In this document: positions 1 to 10,225 of the stretch, piece by piece | Layout of the letters: each line of letters starts with the position of its first letter | Position numbering within the stretch: the first letter of the stretch is position 1 | Assembly (NCBI GenBank): GCA_902788805.1 | Contig: CADALO010000003.1 | Coordinates: 62,001-126,000, forward strand | Length of the DNA: 64,000 nucleotides | Direction: 5' to 3' | Source: an uncultured Bacteroidota bacterium | Lineage (GTDB): Bacteria > Bacteroidota > Bacteroidia > Bacteroidales > P3 | The notes under the pieces: model-generated | Seen by the model: the letters and a program-made list of their open reading frames with translations, nothing else | The model's database searches: none | Told to the model about the DNA's origin: nothing | Program-made: the position numbers and the translations under genes

Positions 1-762
1 TATTATCGCGTTGCAATTATCCCTGCTGTCATAGTATGTGTTACTTTCATCAACAACAATGGACGAAAGACTGCTACAAAAAGAGAACGCATTTTGACCA
101 ATTGTTGTAACGCCACTGCCGATAATCACAGAATTCAATCCAGAACAATTGAGAAAGGCCTCTTGACCAATAGATGTAACTGAGTTCGGAATTACTAAAG
201 AGTTAAGCCCACTACAATCTCGGAAAGCTTCTTGAGATATTGTTGTGACGCTGTTGCCAATAGAAATAGACGTCATTCCACTACATCCCATAAAGGCTTT
301 TGGCCAAATGCTAGTAACACTATTAGGAATTACTATAGAATTTAAACCTATACAATTTCTAAAAGCCTCATCTCCAATTGAGGTTACATTATTTCCAATA
401 GTAACAGAAACCAAATTAGTGCAGTTATAGAATGCACTTGCATTAATTAAAGTTACACTTTCTGGTATGACCACCGAAGTCATCCCAGTACAATTTATGA
501 AAGCTCTCTCAGAAATACGAACAACGGCTTTATTTATGCCGTTGTATTCAACGGAATCAGGTATTATTAATGCTCCTGAAATATATGGTTGAGGGTTTGC
601 ATAATTAGCTTGAGGGTTAATCAAATAAATATCACCATAATGAACTTCATAATGCAGTAAATGTCCACTCGGAGAATATGACGTAAATCTTTCTTGGGCA
701 TTAATTCCACTGCCTGATGCAAGAAGCATAAAAATGACAGTTATTAGATGGAGTTTTTTCAT
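1..762 (-). CDS. BspA-like leucine-rich repeat surface protein, 3' end outside window
   Basis: The visible 254 codons begin with a Sec signal peptide (MKKLHLITVIFMLLASGSGINA, split here as MKKLHLITVI / FMLLASGSG / INA) followed by a short linker and at least seven tandem repeats of about 23 residues with the core NC.GL.S..IP.SVTSIG..AF. This is the LRR_5 / BspA (Treponema pallidum-type) repeat, found in secreted or surface adhesins of Bacteroidales. The start ATG at 760-762 is the first codon giving a signal peptide. The frame stays open to base 1, so the C-terminus, and any T9SS sorting tail, is not visible. It lies 11 bases downstream of the 88-residue gene and is probably co-transcribed with it. 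Base composition is clearly more AT-rich than the nqr operon that follows, suggesting accessory status. Ligand and role are unknown. Confidence 0.85.
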   Translation of the reverse strand, partial: MKKLHLITVIFMLLASGSGINAQERFTSYSPSGHLLHYEVHYGDIYLINPQANYANPQPYISGALIIPDSVEYNGINKAVVRISERAFINCTGMTSVVIPESVTLINASAFYNCTNLVSVTIGNNVTSIGDEAFRNCIGLNSIVIPNSVTSIWPKAFMGCSGMTSISIGNSVTTISQEAFRDCSGLNSLVIPNSVTSIGQEAFLNCSGLNSVIIGSGVTTIGQNAFSFCSSLSSIVVDESNTYYDSRDNCNAII

Positions 763-773
763 AAAGATGAATG

Positions 774-1040
774 CTATTTTTTCAACATTGTATGTCCTTG
801 TATTTGGATTGCATCAGGAGTTCCTTCAATAGGTTTAATACTCCGTAGTTTGTAATGGTCTTTGATTTTTTTACCTAACCACCGATTTACAGTTGCTCGT
901 CCTTTCAATGCGACTAAATCAAGATACTCTTTCTGCAAATTACGGTCTTCTTCTATCATCTTGAATACTTTGTCTGTGATGTGCTTCTCAAATTCTTCAA
1001 ATACGTGTGAAGAAAAACTGTCATAAGTTGTATTGTTCAT
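774..1040 (-). CDS. Small hypothetical protein, 88 aa
   Basis: No family is recognised with confidence. The protein is charged and soluble, with no signal peptide or membrane segment. The N-terminal half looks helical (EEFEKHITDKVFKMIEEDR), followed by a segment (GRATVNRWLGKKIKDHYKL) that could be a short helix-turn-helix-like or packing helix. It ends 11 bases before the BspA-like gene and is preceded by a long folded leader with its own promoter, so leader, this gene and the LRR gene look like one transcription unit. Composition is AT-rich like the LRR gene. It may be a real small accessory gene; the coupling and the good promoter support expression. Confidence 0.55.
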   Translation of the reverse strand: MNNTTYDSFSSHVFEEFEKHITDKVFKMIEEDRNLQKEYLDLVALKGRATVNRWLGKKIKDHYKLRSIKPIEGTPDAIQIQGHTMLKK

Positions 1041-1099
1041 AATTCCATACCCTGATTTGTGTCGGGTGCAACCGCTGTGCTCCGACCCTCCAACGGAAA

Positions 1100-1350
1100 C
1101 GTTAATAACACCGAATAAGAAAAGCGTGAGGTTATGTGCTCACGTCGCTTATCTATAGGTATCGCCAAACACCTTTGCAGGAACGAACTAGAATGGAACA
1201 TATCTCACGCTTGATAATATGCCATAGCAATAGCATACTCTATCAAGCGAAAAGCATATATGCTCAATCCCCCTGCTAAAATTTGGCGAATTTATAGATA
1301 AGGACTATATCGCAATGCTTCTCTTGCATACGCTTACTGCCTTTCGTAAG
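1100..1350 (-). ncRNA. Strongly folded leader or small RNA (structured element 1)
   Basis: The minus-strand transcript can form a nested long-range helix: 1293-1301 with 1149-1157 (9 bp), 1282-1289 with 1162-1169 (8 bp) and 1272-1276 with 1177-1181 (5 bp). Inside it lies a further arm, 1241-1249 with 1208-1216 (9 bp). A small hairpin sits near the 5' end. It starts just downstream of a near-ideal promoter and stops about 60 bases before the 88-residue gene. It could be a regulatory leader or a stand-alone RNA. It shares the 12-mer GCATTGCGATAT with structured element 2 at 51.3 kb. Family unknown. Confidence 0.45.
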
Positions 1351-1356
1351 CGACTG

Positions 1357-1387
1357 CAAAATTACAAACATTTTCTGGAATGACAAA
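1357..1387 (-). promoter_or_regulatory. Bacteroidota promoter for structured element 1
   Basis: Minus strand: TTTG at 1384-1387, 19-base spacer, TAATTTTG at 1357-1364. This fits the family -33/-7 consensus. The predicted start is near 1350. A second TATCTTTG at 1445-1452 lacks a well-placed -33 box. Confidence 0.6.
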
Positions 1388-1586
1388 ATGTTTTTTTCAA
1401 AAGACTATAAAACAATAAAGGTCTGCACATATCGTTTTACAATGCAAAGATACAAAAAAATGAATGAATATTCATAAAAAGAATACAAAAAAATGAACGA
1501 AATAATATAGTGGATTTACATTTTTATGAACATATACTGTTGTATTGAAAAACGGAATGAGCCAGCCTGATGTTTTTGTAATGTAT

Positions 1587-1628
1587 AAAAAAAGACACTT
1601 GAGAAGTAGTTTCTAAAGTGTCTTTTTT
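1587..1628 (-). terminator. Terminator of the nqr operon
   Basis: An inverted repeat pairs AAGACACTT (about 1591-1600) with AAGTGTCTT (1615-1625), flanked by A-runs and T-runs. Read on the minus strand it lies just after nqrF and ends in T6. It would work in both directions. Confidence 0.75.
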
Positions 1629-1650
1629 GATTGCTTTTTTGGGGGAGGTA

Positions 1651-2970
1651 TCATCCTCCGAAGTCGTCGAACATAATGTTCTCTGGGGCGACGCCGAGGT
1701 TGTCGAGCATTGATGTGACGGCTTTCGACATTGGGCCGGGGCCGCACATATAGTACTCGATGTCTTCGGGTGCGGGGTGATTCTTGAGGTAGGTCTCGTA
1801 CATAACGTTGTGTACGAAACCGGCGGTGTAGGGCACTCCTGCTGCGTCGGCCGCCGGGTCGGGACGGTCGAGTGCCAGGTGGAAGTGGAAGTTGGGGAAG
1901 TCCTTCTCCAGCTGGTGGAAGTCGTCGAGATAGAAGACTTCGTTCAGGGCTCGTGCGCCATAGAAGTAGTGCATCGGACGGTTGGTGCAATGCAAAGTGC
2001 GGGTGAGGTGCATAATCTGTGCGCGAAGCGGAGCCATACCGGCGCCACCGCCGACCCAGATCATCTCGTTGTCCTGTGGTGTGTCGCTCCAACTGTTGTT
2101 CTCGGTGCCTCTTACGTGGAATTCGCCGTAGGGACCTGACATTACGACCTTGTCGCCAGGACGGAGTGAGAAGATGTAGCTTGACGCTATGCCTGGATTT
2201 ACCGGCATAAAGGGACTTCCTCCGCTTTCTACTCTCCGCTTGCCGCTTTCCGTTTTGTCGATAGGTGGTGTGGCGATGCGGACGGTGAGCATAAATACAT
2301 TGCCCTCGTCGGGATAGTTGGCCATCGAGTAGGCACGTACTGTAGGCTCTTGGTTGGAGCAGTGGAGGTTGAACATACGGTTCTTCTCCCACGCGGGCAG
2401 GTACTCGTCGCCTATCAGGCTGCGGTCGAAGTCGTTGTAGTCGATTTCGAACTTGGGTATCTTGATTTGGGCGTAGCTGCCTGGGACGAAGTTCATCTTC
2501 TCGCCTTCGGGCAGTTGTACCTTGAACTCTTTGATGAATGTGGCCACGTTGCGGTTGGAGATGACGGTGCATTCGTATTCCTTGATGCTCAGTATGCTGG
2601 CAGGAACGGCAATGCTCATATCTTCCTTGACCTTGACCTGGCAGCCTAAGCGCCAGCCTTGCTGTATTTCTTTGCGAGTGAAGAAGCCTGTCTCGGTGGG
2701 CAGTATGCTTCCGCCGCCTTTCAGCACCTGGCAGCGGCATTGGCCGCAACTGCCTTTGCCACCGCAGGCCGACGGCAGGTGGATGTGCTGCTCGGCAAGG
2801 GTGGATATGAGGCTGTTGCCGGTGGGAACGGTGAGTTTCTTGTCGTCGTTGACGGTGATGGTTACGTTGCCTTGCGGCACCAGTTTGGCTCGCAGCACCA
2901 ATAGCAGCACAACGAGCAGCAGTATTACGGTCAGAAAGACCGCCAAAGCGGATAATATAGTCTGTGTCAT
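1651..2970 (-). CDS. nqrF: Na+-translocating NADH:quinone reductase subunit F
   Basis: NADH-oxidising entry subunit of the Na+-NQR pump. It passes electrons from NADH through FAD and a 2Fe-2S cluster to the membrane subunits. Visible features: an N-terminal membrane anchor (about residues 5-28), a plant-type ferredoxin cluster with Cys69, Cys75, Cys78 and Cys110, the FAD motif RAYSMANYP (212-220), a nucleotide-binding glycine motif GGGAGMAP (307-314) and the aromatic C-terminus FDDFGG. Its length (439) is slightly above the usual 405-430. The excess is residues 240-251 ([12 protein letters not shown]), encoded by the genome's heptanucleotide repeat and placed in the flavin domain after RIATPPIDK. 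Start and stop overlap nqrE by 4 bases, so it is translationally coupled and last in the operon. Confidence 0.97.
   Translation of the reverse strand: MTQTILSALAVFLTVILLLVVLLLVLRAKLVPQGNVTITVNDDKKLTVPTGNSLISTLAEQHIHLPSACGGKGSCGQCRCQVLKGGGSILPTETGFFTRKEIQQGWRLGCQVKVKEDMSIAVPASILSIKEYECTVISNRNVATFIKEFKVQLPEGEKMNFVPGSYAQIKIPKFEIDYNDFDRSLIGDEYLPAWEKNRMFNLHCSNQEPTVRAYSMANYPDEGNVFMLTVRIATPPIDKTESGKRRVESGGSPFMPVNPGIASSYIFSLRPGDKVVMSGPYGEFHVRGTENNSWSDTPQDNEMIWVGGGAGMAPLRAQIMHLTRTLHCTNRPMHYFYGARALNEVFYLDDFHQLEKDFPNFHFHLALDRPDPAADAAGVPYTAGFVHNVMYETYLKNHPAPEDIEYYMCGPGPMSKAVTSMLDNLGVAPENIMFDDFGG
2220..2259 (-). repeat. Heptanucleotide repeat inside nqrF
   Basis: Degenerate copies of the 7-base unit CTTTCCG/CTCTCCG (plus strand) lie in frame within nqrF and encode [12 protein letters not shown]. 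The same unit is found in intergenic gaps at 35.0 and 44.8 kb and within nqrA, pyrC, the 17.3 kb gene and dnaG. Confidence 0.8.
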
Positions 2971-3581
2971 AGTTTTATTCCCATAAATGACATAAAGGCG
3001 ATGCCCATAAGTCCAGTGATAATGAAAGTGATGCCTACACCTTTAAGTGCCGGCGGAATGGCTGAATAGCGCAGGCGTTCGCGTATGGCGGCGATGCCGA
3101 CGATGGCCAGGAGCCAGCCGATGCCGCTGCCGAGTGCGAAGCAGGTCACCTCACCGATGTTGGAGTAGCCACGCTGCTGCATAAAGAGCGAGCCGCCAAG
3201 GACGGCGCAGTTTACGGCAATGAGCGGCAGGAAAATGCCGAGGGCGTTGTAGAGCGCCGGCGAGTATTTCTCGATGACCATCTCCACAATCTGCACTATT
3301 GCTGCAATGACAGCAATGAAGAGTATCAGGCTGAGGAAGCTGAGGTCAACGTCGGCCAGCGAGGGACTAAGCCAAGCCAGAGCGCCAGGCTGCAGCAGAT
3401 ACTTGTCTATAAGGTAGTTGACCGGGACGGTGATGAGCAGTACAAATGTGACTGCCACTCCGAGCCCGAACGATGTCTTCACGGTCTTCGACACGGCAAG
3501 GTAGGAACACATTCCGAGGAAGAAGGCGAATATCATATTGTCGATGAAAATCGACTTGACAAATATGTTAAAGTATTCCAT
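2967..3581 (-). CDS. nqrE: Na+-translocating NADH:quinone reductase subunit E
   Basis: Integral membrane subunit of the Na+-NQR complex with six predicted transmembrane helices in 204 residues, the usual size. It keeps the two membrane cysteines expected to hold the iron centre with NqrD: Cys25 ([11 protein letters not shown]) and Cys125 (AVNCAVLGG). The start ATG at 3579-3581 follows a 66-base gap after nqrD that is filled by a short tandem repeat; the stop overlaps nqrF (ATGA). Order and homology make the assignment secure. It is paralogous to NqrD, from which it is distinguished by position and by the shorter N-terminus. Confidence 0.96.
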   Translation of the reverse strand: MEYFNIFVKSIFIDNMIFAFFLGMCSYLAVSKTVKTSFGLGVAVTFVLLITVPVNYLIDKYLLQPGALAWLSPSLADVDLSFLSLILFIAVIAAIVQIVEMVIEKYSPALYNALGIFLPLIAVNCAVLGGSLFMQQRGYSNIGEVTCFALGSGIGWLLAIVGIAAIRERLRYSAIPPALKGVGITFIITGLMGIAFMSFMGIKL

Positions 3582-3647
3582 TGTTAATGCGTGAATGCGT
3601 TAGTGTGTGAATGCGTTAATGCGTTAGTGTGTGAATGCGTTAGTGTG
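3582..3647. repeat. Tandem ACGCATTAAC-type repeat between nqrD and nqrE
   Basis: The whole gap consists of variants of GCGTTAATGCGTTAGTGTGTGA. A related unit (CATTAACACATTAACG) fills the gap between the efflux genes at 42.4 kb. Confidence 0.8.
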
Positions 3648-4268
3648 TCAGGATTTCTCCTGCAGTTCTTTGTTATGGCTGCGCTGTATCCAGATGATTA
3701 TGCCCACCAGTATCAGCGCCATCGGTGCCATAATGACAAATCCGTTGTTTTCGTAGCCGATGTTGTAGAGTCCGAGCTTTTCGAATATGGGGTATCCCCA
3801 CAGGGTGCCGCGGCCGAACAACTCGCGCACAAAGCCGAGGATGACGAGGATTACGCCATAACCCAGGCCGTTGCCGATACCGTCGAGCAGCGAATCCAAA
3901 GGTTTGTTGCTCATTGCAAAGGCTTCGAGGCGTCCCATAACGATGCAGTTGGTGATGATAAGTCCCACGTAGACCGACAATTGTTTGCTGACATCGTAGA
4001 CGAATGCCGTAAGCACTTGGTTGACAAGTATCACCAGTGCCGACACCACTACAAGCTGGACGATGATGCGGATGCGTGGCGGTATGCTCTTGCGCATCAG
4101 CGAGATGATAAGGTTGGCGAGAGCAACGACGACAGTGACTGAAATGGCCATAACTACAGCAGGCTTAAGCTGTGCCGTCACTGCCAGGCAGGAGCAGATG
4201 CCCAGCACCTGGACGGTAATGGGGTTGTTCTTGCTGAATGGGAGTTTTATCAGGTCTAATTTCTTCAT
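3648..4268 (-). CDS. nqrD: Na+-translocating NADH:quinone reductase subunit D
   Basis: Six-helix membrane subunit, 206 residues as expected. Cysteines at 25, 27 (GICSCLAV) and 108 (ITNCIVMG) match the family's membrane iron-binding positions. The N-terminal KNNPI..QVLGIC and the central TNCIVMGR segments are typical of NqrD rather than NqrE. The start overlaps the end of nqrC by 4 bases. It works with NqrE as the central electron-transfer pair of the pump. Confidence 0.96.
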   Translation of the reverse strand: MKKLDLIKLPFSKNNPITVQVLGICSCLAVTAQLKPAVVMAISVTVVVALANLIISLMRKSIPPRIRIIVQLVVVSALVILVNQVLTAFVYDVSKQLSVYVGLIITNCIVMGRLEAFAMSNKPLDSLLDGIGNGLGYGVILVILGFVRELFGRGTLWGYPIFEKLGLYNIGYENNGFVIMAPMALILVGIIIWIQRSHNKELQEKS

Positions 4269-4882
4269 TGTTCGTCCTCCGTCTTTGATTCTGAAAAAGT
4301 GATGGTGCGATATTGATTGAAAGCTTTCTCAAGCATTTCCGTTACACCATTGCAGGTCATAGTGCTGCCACTTATGGCGTCTACTTCGTATGTGTTGTTT
4401 TTGTCGGCGTTCTTTTTCAATACTATTGGATGTTCGTCCATCTGTTTGCCGATAAAACGTTTGGCAAATTTGTCGGTGGCAATTTCAGCACCGAGACCGG
4501 GAGTCTCGCCTTGATGGTCGAAGACAGCGCCCAGCACAGTACCATTGTGATCCAGAGCCATATAACCCCAGATGGGCCCCCACAAACCGTTTCCTTTCAG
4601 CGAGATGACTATGCCGTTATCGAATGTGTAGTAGGGAATCTCGGTCCCGTCTTCGGCAATAAAAGAAATCTCGCTGTCAATGTTTTTGTCGTAGAGCTCT
4701 GCTGCGTTGTCGCGTGTGGCCTCGATGCCTATGGTCTTCAGTATCATTTGCTTGGTCTCTGCATCGCGGTTTTTGTCCTGACGCGGCTTTAGGCTTGTGG
4801 CGACGATGGTGAGCACCAGTGCCACCACTGCTGCAAGTCCCAGTGCATAGAGCAGCATATATTTGTTAGAAAACTGTTTCAT
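4265..4882 (-). CDS. nqrC: Na+-translocating NADH:quinone reductase subunit C
   Basis: Periplasmic flavoprotein subunit (205 residues) with one N-terminal membrane helix (about 8-29). The covalent FMN site motif SGSTMT lies at 171-176, so Thr176 is the likely phosphodiester attachment residue. The GETPGLGAE segment (125-133) is also family-typical. The start at 4880-4882 gives TAATG overlap with the stop of nqrB. An upstream in-frame extension reaching 5128 is only the shadow of nqrB. It is somewhat shorter than the enterobacterial or vibrio NqrC but normal for Bacteroidota. Maturation needs the flavin transferase ApbE, which is not in this window. Confidence 0.95.
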   Translation of the reverse strand: MKQFSNKYMLLYALGLAAVVALVLTIVATSLKPRQDKNRDAETKQMILKTIGIEATRDNAAELYDKNIDSEISFIAEDGTEIPYYTFDNGIVISLKGNGLWGPIWGYMALDHNGTVLGAVFDHQGETPGLGAEIATDKFAKRFIGKQMDEHPIVLKKNADKNNTYEVDAISGSTMTCNGVTEMLEKAFNQYRTITFSESKTEDEQ

Positions 4883-6059
4883 TATGCGGTCCTCCTTTCT
4901 GCTGTGGCCCAGCGTTTCTGGCGTCTCTTGATGTTGCGAGCTACAACGCAATGGTCTATCAGCGGTGCAAAGCAGTTCATCAGCAGTATGGCAAGCATCA
5001 TCCCTTCGGGGTAGGCGGGGTTGAGCACACGCAGCAATACGGCAAAGGCTCCGATAAGGAAGCCGTAGATCCATTTGCCGCAGTTTGTCTGCGCCGCGGT
5101 GACGGGGTCGGTGGCCATAAAGACGCATCCGAAGGCAAAGCCGCCCATCAGGAAGTGATAGTAGAAGGGAACTTGCATATATTCGTTGGCTCCAATGGCG
5201 TTGAACAGCAGACCCATAAGTCCTCCGCCCAGCACTACGCTAAGCATTATGCGCCAGCTGGCAATGCCTGTTGCGAGCAGTAACAATGCTCCAAGCAGGA
5301 TGGCAATGACCGATGTCTCGCAGGTGCTGCCAGGAATGGTTCCGATGAACATATCGAGTGCCGATGCCTGCAGCGGCTGGCCTGCCATAAGCTGACCAAG
5401 AGGTGTGGCTCCGGTAACGACGTCGCCGGCAAAGTGGAATGGCGTTGCCACCCACACGCTGTCGCCCGACATATGGCTTGGGTAGCTGAAGAAAAGGAAG
5501 GCGCGTGCCACCAATGCGGGGTTGAGAAAGTTGTAGCCGCTGCCGCCAAAGACCTCTTTGCCAATGACTACGGCGAAGGCTACGGCCAGCGCCAGCTGCC
5601 ACAGCGGTACGGTGACGGGAACTATCATAGAGATTATCAGTCCGGTGCCGATGAAGCCTTCGCTGACCTCCTCGTGCCTTATCTCGGCAAACAGGAACTC
5701 GATGCCAAGACCGACAATATAGCTGACTACGATAATGGGCAGCATACGCAGGAATCCGAACCACCACTGGTGCCAGAAGCCCCAGTCAAGGCCATAGTAT
5801 GTGGCTGTCTGGTGTCCGATGTTCCACATACCGAACAGCAGGGCGGGCAGCAGGGCTATGACTACGGTGATGATGGTGCGCTTCAGGTCGACAGCATCGC
5901 GGATGTGGCTGCCTTTGTAGCCACCGCCAACCTTGCCGCCGGTTACGGTGTTGGGCGTAAAGGCAAACGACTCGAATGCCTCGAATGTCGACGACAGCTT
6001 CTCGAAGCGGCCGCCTTTACTGAAGTTGGGCTTTAATTTGTCAAAAAAATCTCTGAGTA

Positions 6060-6063
<4 letters not shown>
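4882..6063 (-). CDS. nqrB: Na+-translocating NADH:quinone reductase subunit B
   Basis: Large membrane subunit, 393 residues, with a soluble N-terminal 55 residues and about ten transmembrane segments. The covalent FMN motif DVVTGATPLG (about 214-223) is present, with Thr220 as the expected attachment site. The loop GKEVFGGSGYNFLNPALVARAF (169-190, partly quoted) is the conserved NqrB/RnfD signature. The start overlaps the stop of nqrA by 4 bases (ATGA). NqrB carries riboflavin and FMN and is the main Na+-conducting subunit in known complexes. Confidence 0.97.
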
Positions 6064-7442
<1,379 letters not shown>

Positions 7443-7474
7443 TATATAGAGTTTTATTGTTGTGATAAGGCCTT

Positions 7475-8899
7475 TTATTTGATGTTCAGTTGCTCAAGGT
7501 CCATAGGCTTCAGCATATTCTCGGGCAGCAGAATCTTGTCAAGTTGCTCTTTGGTAAGCAGTTTGTGCTCGAGAACCAGTTCATAGACACCGCGGCCGGT
7601 CTCGCTGGCTTCCTTGGCAATCTTGGTGCTCTGCTTGTAGCCGATGATGGGGTTGAGCATAGTGACGATACCGATGCTGCGTTCCACCAGCTGACGGCAG
7701 CGCTCCTCGTTGGCACGGATGCCGTCGATGCAAAGGGTGCGCAGGGTGTCAAGACCGTTCTCAAGCAGGTGGATGCTCTCAAACAGCGTGTAGGCGATGA
7801 CGGGCTCCATCACGTTGAGCTCCAGCTGGCCGTTGTCGCTGGCGAAGGTGATGGTCATATCGTTGCCGATGACTTTGTAGCACACCTGGTTCATTACCTC
7901 GGGGATGACGGGGTTGACCTTGCCGGGCATAATCGACGAGCCGGGCTGACGCTCAGGCAGGTGGATTTCATACAAGCCGCAGCGAGGACCGCTGGAGAGG
8001 AGACGCAGGTCGTTGCACATCTTGTTGATCTTGATGGCCAGACGCTTCATAGCGCTGCTGTACTGAATCATACAGCTGGTGGCACTGGTGGCCTCAATCA
8101 AGTTGTCGGCCAGGCTGATGTTCCAGCCGGTGACTTTGCGCAGAGCCTTGATGCAGGCTTCGCTGTAGCCGGGTTTCGAGCAGATGCCCGTACCGATGGC
8201 GGTGGCGCCCATATTGACAATCAGGAACTCGTCGGCAGCGTTGCGCAGGTTGTGAAGTTCGCCACGCAGCGAGGCGGCGAAACCGCCAAATGTCTGACCC
8301 AGCGTCATCGGGACGGCGTCCTGAAGCTGTGTGCGACCCATCTTGATGACGTGTGCAAACTCCTGGCTCTTCTTGTCGAGTGCCTCGATGATCTTTTCAA
8401 GACGCGGCATAAATTCAAGGTGCTCCAGGCACATTGCCATATGGATGGCGCAGGGGTAGGCGTCGTTGGTGCTCTGCGAAGCGTTGACGACATCGTTGGG
8501 CGAGCAATACTGGTATTCGCCTTTCTTGTAGCCCATACGCTCGAGGGCCAGGTTGGCGATGACCTCGTTGGCGGCCATATTGGTGCTGGTGCCGGCACCG
8601 CCCTGAATCATATCGATTGGGAACTGGTCGTGGTAGCGTCCTGCGATGAGCTGGTCGCAAGCCCAGATGACGGCCTCGCCCTGCTCTTTGGTAATCATAC
8701 CTACTTCTACGTTGGCCATAGCTGCAGCCTTTTTGGTGATAGCCATACCTTTAATGAAGTTGGGGAAGCTGCTCAGCAGTCGTCCGCTGATGTGGAAGTT
8801 TTCCATAGCACGCGTTGTCTGAACGCCATAATATGCCTCTTCAGGTACATCGTGAGAACCAAGAAGGTCGCTCTCTGTACGGAATTTATTGTTTTCCAT
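7475..8899 (-). CDS. aspA: Aspartate ammonia-lyase
   Basis: Converts L-aspartate to fumarate and ammonia. The 474-residue protein has the fumarase/aspartase superfamily signature GSSIMPGKVNP at 320-330 (catalytic Ser in the flexible loop), the substrate-binding GAGTSTNMAANEV (101-113) and the ASQSTNDAYP segment (140-149). The N-terminus RTESDLLGSHDVPEEAYYGVQT (partly quoted) separates aspartases from class II fumarases, which usually have D.MG..EVP. Position supports a catabolic role: it is directly upstream of the NQR sodium pump, so fumarate made here can be an electron sink while NQR oxidises NADH. A Bacteroidota promoter lies 70 bases upstream. A long open frame on the opposite strand is a codon-bias shadow. 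Confidence 0.93.
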   Translation of the reverse strand: MENNKFRTESDLLGSHDVPEEAYYGVQTTRAMENFHISGRLLSSFPNFIKGMAITKKAAAMANVEVGMITKEQGEAVIWACDQLIAGRYHDQFPIDMIQGGAGTSTNMAANEVIANLALERMGYKKGEYQYCSPNDVVNASQSTNDAYPCAIHMAMCLEHLEFMPRLEKIIEALDKKSQEFAHVIKMGRTQLQDAVPMTLGQTFGGFAASLRGELHNLRNAADEFLIVNMGATAIGTGICSKPGYSEACIKALRKVTGWNISLADNLIEATSATSCMIQYSSAMKRLAIKINKMCNDLRLLSSGPRCGLYEIHLPERQPGSSIMPGKVNPVIPEVMNQVCYKVIGNDMTITFASDNGQLELNVMEPVIAYTLFESIHLLENGLDTLRTLCIDGIRANEERCRQLVERSIGIVTMLNPIIGYKQSTKIAKEASETGRGVYELVLEHKLLTKEQLDKILLPENMLKPMDLEQLNIK

Positions 8900-8970
8900 T
8901 TTCTTTTCTTTTTGTTTAATTAGTTAGAATATAGTTCTATACAGCAATATTTGTTCTGTATTTCTATCTG

Positions 8971-9000
8971 CAAAAATACATATAAAGTTTGAATAAGCAA
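8971..9000 (-). promoter_or_regulatory. Promoter of aspA (and probably nqrABCDEF)
   Basis: Minus strand: TTG at 8998-9000, 19-base spacer, TATTTTTG at 8971-8978. The transcript would carry a leader of about 65 bases. I did not find a convincing Rex operator (TTGTTAAn4TTAACAA type) over it; TTTAATTAGTTAGAA near 8920 is only a weak resemblance. Confidence 0.6.
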
Positions 9001-9118
9001 CCTTTTCGATAAAAAAAAATCGATAAAAATATCAAAATATGCTATTCTGTTGTATATCAATAGTTGATGCGCGATGTGGTGTTGGAGTGAACTGTTCAAT
9101 TCACTAAGAAACCCTCGT

Positions 9119-9751
9119 TCAGTTCCTCCTTCGCAGTTCTGTAGTCAAGGCAGCAAGCGATGCTGCAAGGTTCTCGTTTTTAATCAGCACGTTGTCGGGA
9201 AGACGCAATGTGGCAGGCGCAAAATTCCATATTGCTTGCACACCGTTGGAAACCAGAAGGTCGGCAACCTTTTGCGCCTCTGACGACGGCACGGCGATGA
9301 TGCCAATCTTGATATTGAAGCGCTGCAGGAACGACTCAATCATATCTATCGACATAACGGCTTTGCCCCCAACCTGTTTTGATGTTGGGTTTGCGTCGAA
9401 TCCGGCAATGATTTCCAGTCCGTAGTTTGTGAAACCGTTGTACTTCATCAGCACTTTCCCAAGGCTGCCTACGCCAACCAACACAGCTTCGTCGTAGTTG
9501 TCGTAGCCCAGATGACTCTTGATGTCGTTGTATAGTTGATTGGTCTTGAAGCCCAGTTTGGGGCGTCCCGGAACGCTACTGACACTGGCAAGGTCTTTGC
9601 GGACCTGCACAGGGTTGATTGACAGGCTCTGCGCCAGTACTGCCGACGAAACGTACTCCTCGCCGTTCTTCATCATCTCTTCAAGGTAGCAATAGTAGAG
9701 CGGCAGGCGTCCAAGTGTCGATTTCAGTAGTATTATTGAGTTTTTTTTCAA
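9119..9751 (-). CDS. rex: Redox-sensing transcriptional repressor Rex
   Basis: Dimeric NADH/NAD+ sensor that represses fermentative and respiratory genes when NADH is low. The 210-residue protein has the N-terminal winged helix (residues 8-80: RLPLYYCYLEEM, SSAVLAQSLSINPVQVRKDLA) and a Rossmann domain with the dinucleotide motif VGVGSLGKVL (about 92-101). The GYD.Y and IAVPSSEAQKVADLLV segments are also typical. The start ATG at 9749-9751 is the first in a frame beginning with the conserved helix. It lies within a minus-strand row of genes, directly upstream of aspA-nqr, which makes those genes natural candidate targets; no operator is proven. Confidence 0.95.
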   Translation of the reverse strand: MKKNSIILLKSTLGRLPLYYCYLEEMMKNGEEYVSSAVLAQSLSINPVQVRKDLASVSSVPGRPKLGFKTNQLYNDIKSHLGYDNYDEAVLVGVGSLGKVLMKYNGFTNYGLEIIAGFDANPTSKQVGGKAVMSIDMIESFLQRFNIKIGIIAVPSSEAQKVADLLVSNGVQAIWNFAPATLRLPDNVLIKNENLAASLAALTTELRRRN

Positions 9752-9792
9752 CGGTTTCTAATGTTTAATGTATTGATGCGGATCTTGTTGGA

Positions 9793-10218
9793 TTACAGGA
9801 ATGCCTGGAAGACGCCTTTGGCGTTGAACTCCAACTTGCTGCCGTCGGTGAGCTGCACTTGGTAGCGCTTGGTGGTGCGGGTGGCCCAGACAATCTGGCG
9901 GCCCTCATAGTACTTGTCAAGATGGTTGAGCAGCGCCTTGGGGAAAAGGCTCGACGGCACGCCGCCGTAGCTCTTGACCTCAATCCACTGGCCGCCGGCG
10001 TTGAACTTCATAGTCGAGCCGTCCTCGACCGAGGCTTTGTATTCCACTCTGCGACCCTCTTTGTTGCGCCAAGCATCGACGATGGGGGCACCGTTCCAAG
10101 TGTTGCGGATTGTGGTGCGTGCCTGTGCCGGCAACTGGGTACTCTTGATTTGTGTTATCTGTGCCGACGCCACCGACAGCGTGAAAACGGCAATAAGGGT
10201 CAAAATCAGTTTTTTCAT
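9793..10218 (-). CDS. Exported PepSY-like protein
   Basis: A 141-residue exported protein with a clear Sec signal peptide (residues 1-19, cleavage after SVASA). The rest resembles the Bacteroidota PepSY-like (DUF2874) fold, with the alternation of a short helix (PKALLNHLDKYY) and strands ending in ..YQVQLTDGSKLEFNAKGVFQAF. Such proteins are periplasmic and thought to bind or inhibit other proteins, but no substrate is known. It lies between pyrC and rex on the same strand. The 210 bases upstream are a tandem repeat, so its promoter may be that of an upstream gene. Confidence 0.7.
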   Translation of the reverse strand: MKKLILTLIAVFTLSVASAQITQIKSTQLPAQARTTIRNTWNGAPIVDAWRNKEGRRVEYKASVEDGSTMKFNAGGQWIEVKSYGGVPSSLFPKALLNHLDKYYEGRQIVWATRTTKRYQVQLTDGSKLEFNAKGVFQAFL

Positions 10219-10225
10219 TTTAATT

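Noticed and set aside
1100..1350. Retron or group II intron RNA
   Set aside because: No reverse transcriptase or intron-encoded protein is near, and domain V/VI-like hairpins are not recognisable.
4883..5128. N-terminal extension of nqrC
   Set aside because: The extension is a frame of nqrB; the ATG at 4882 begins the family's membrane helix and couples to the nqrB stop.
7490..8923. 477-codon open frame opposite aspA
   Set aside because: Mirror of the aspA codon bias; no recognisable protein features, and aspA is certain.
9086..9105. Inverted repeat TGAACTGTTCA as a Rex operator
   Set aside because: It lies downstream of rex, well upstream of the aspA promoter, and does not match the TTGTTAA / TTGTGAA consensus.
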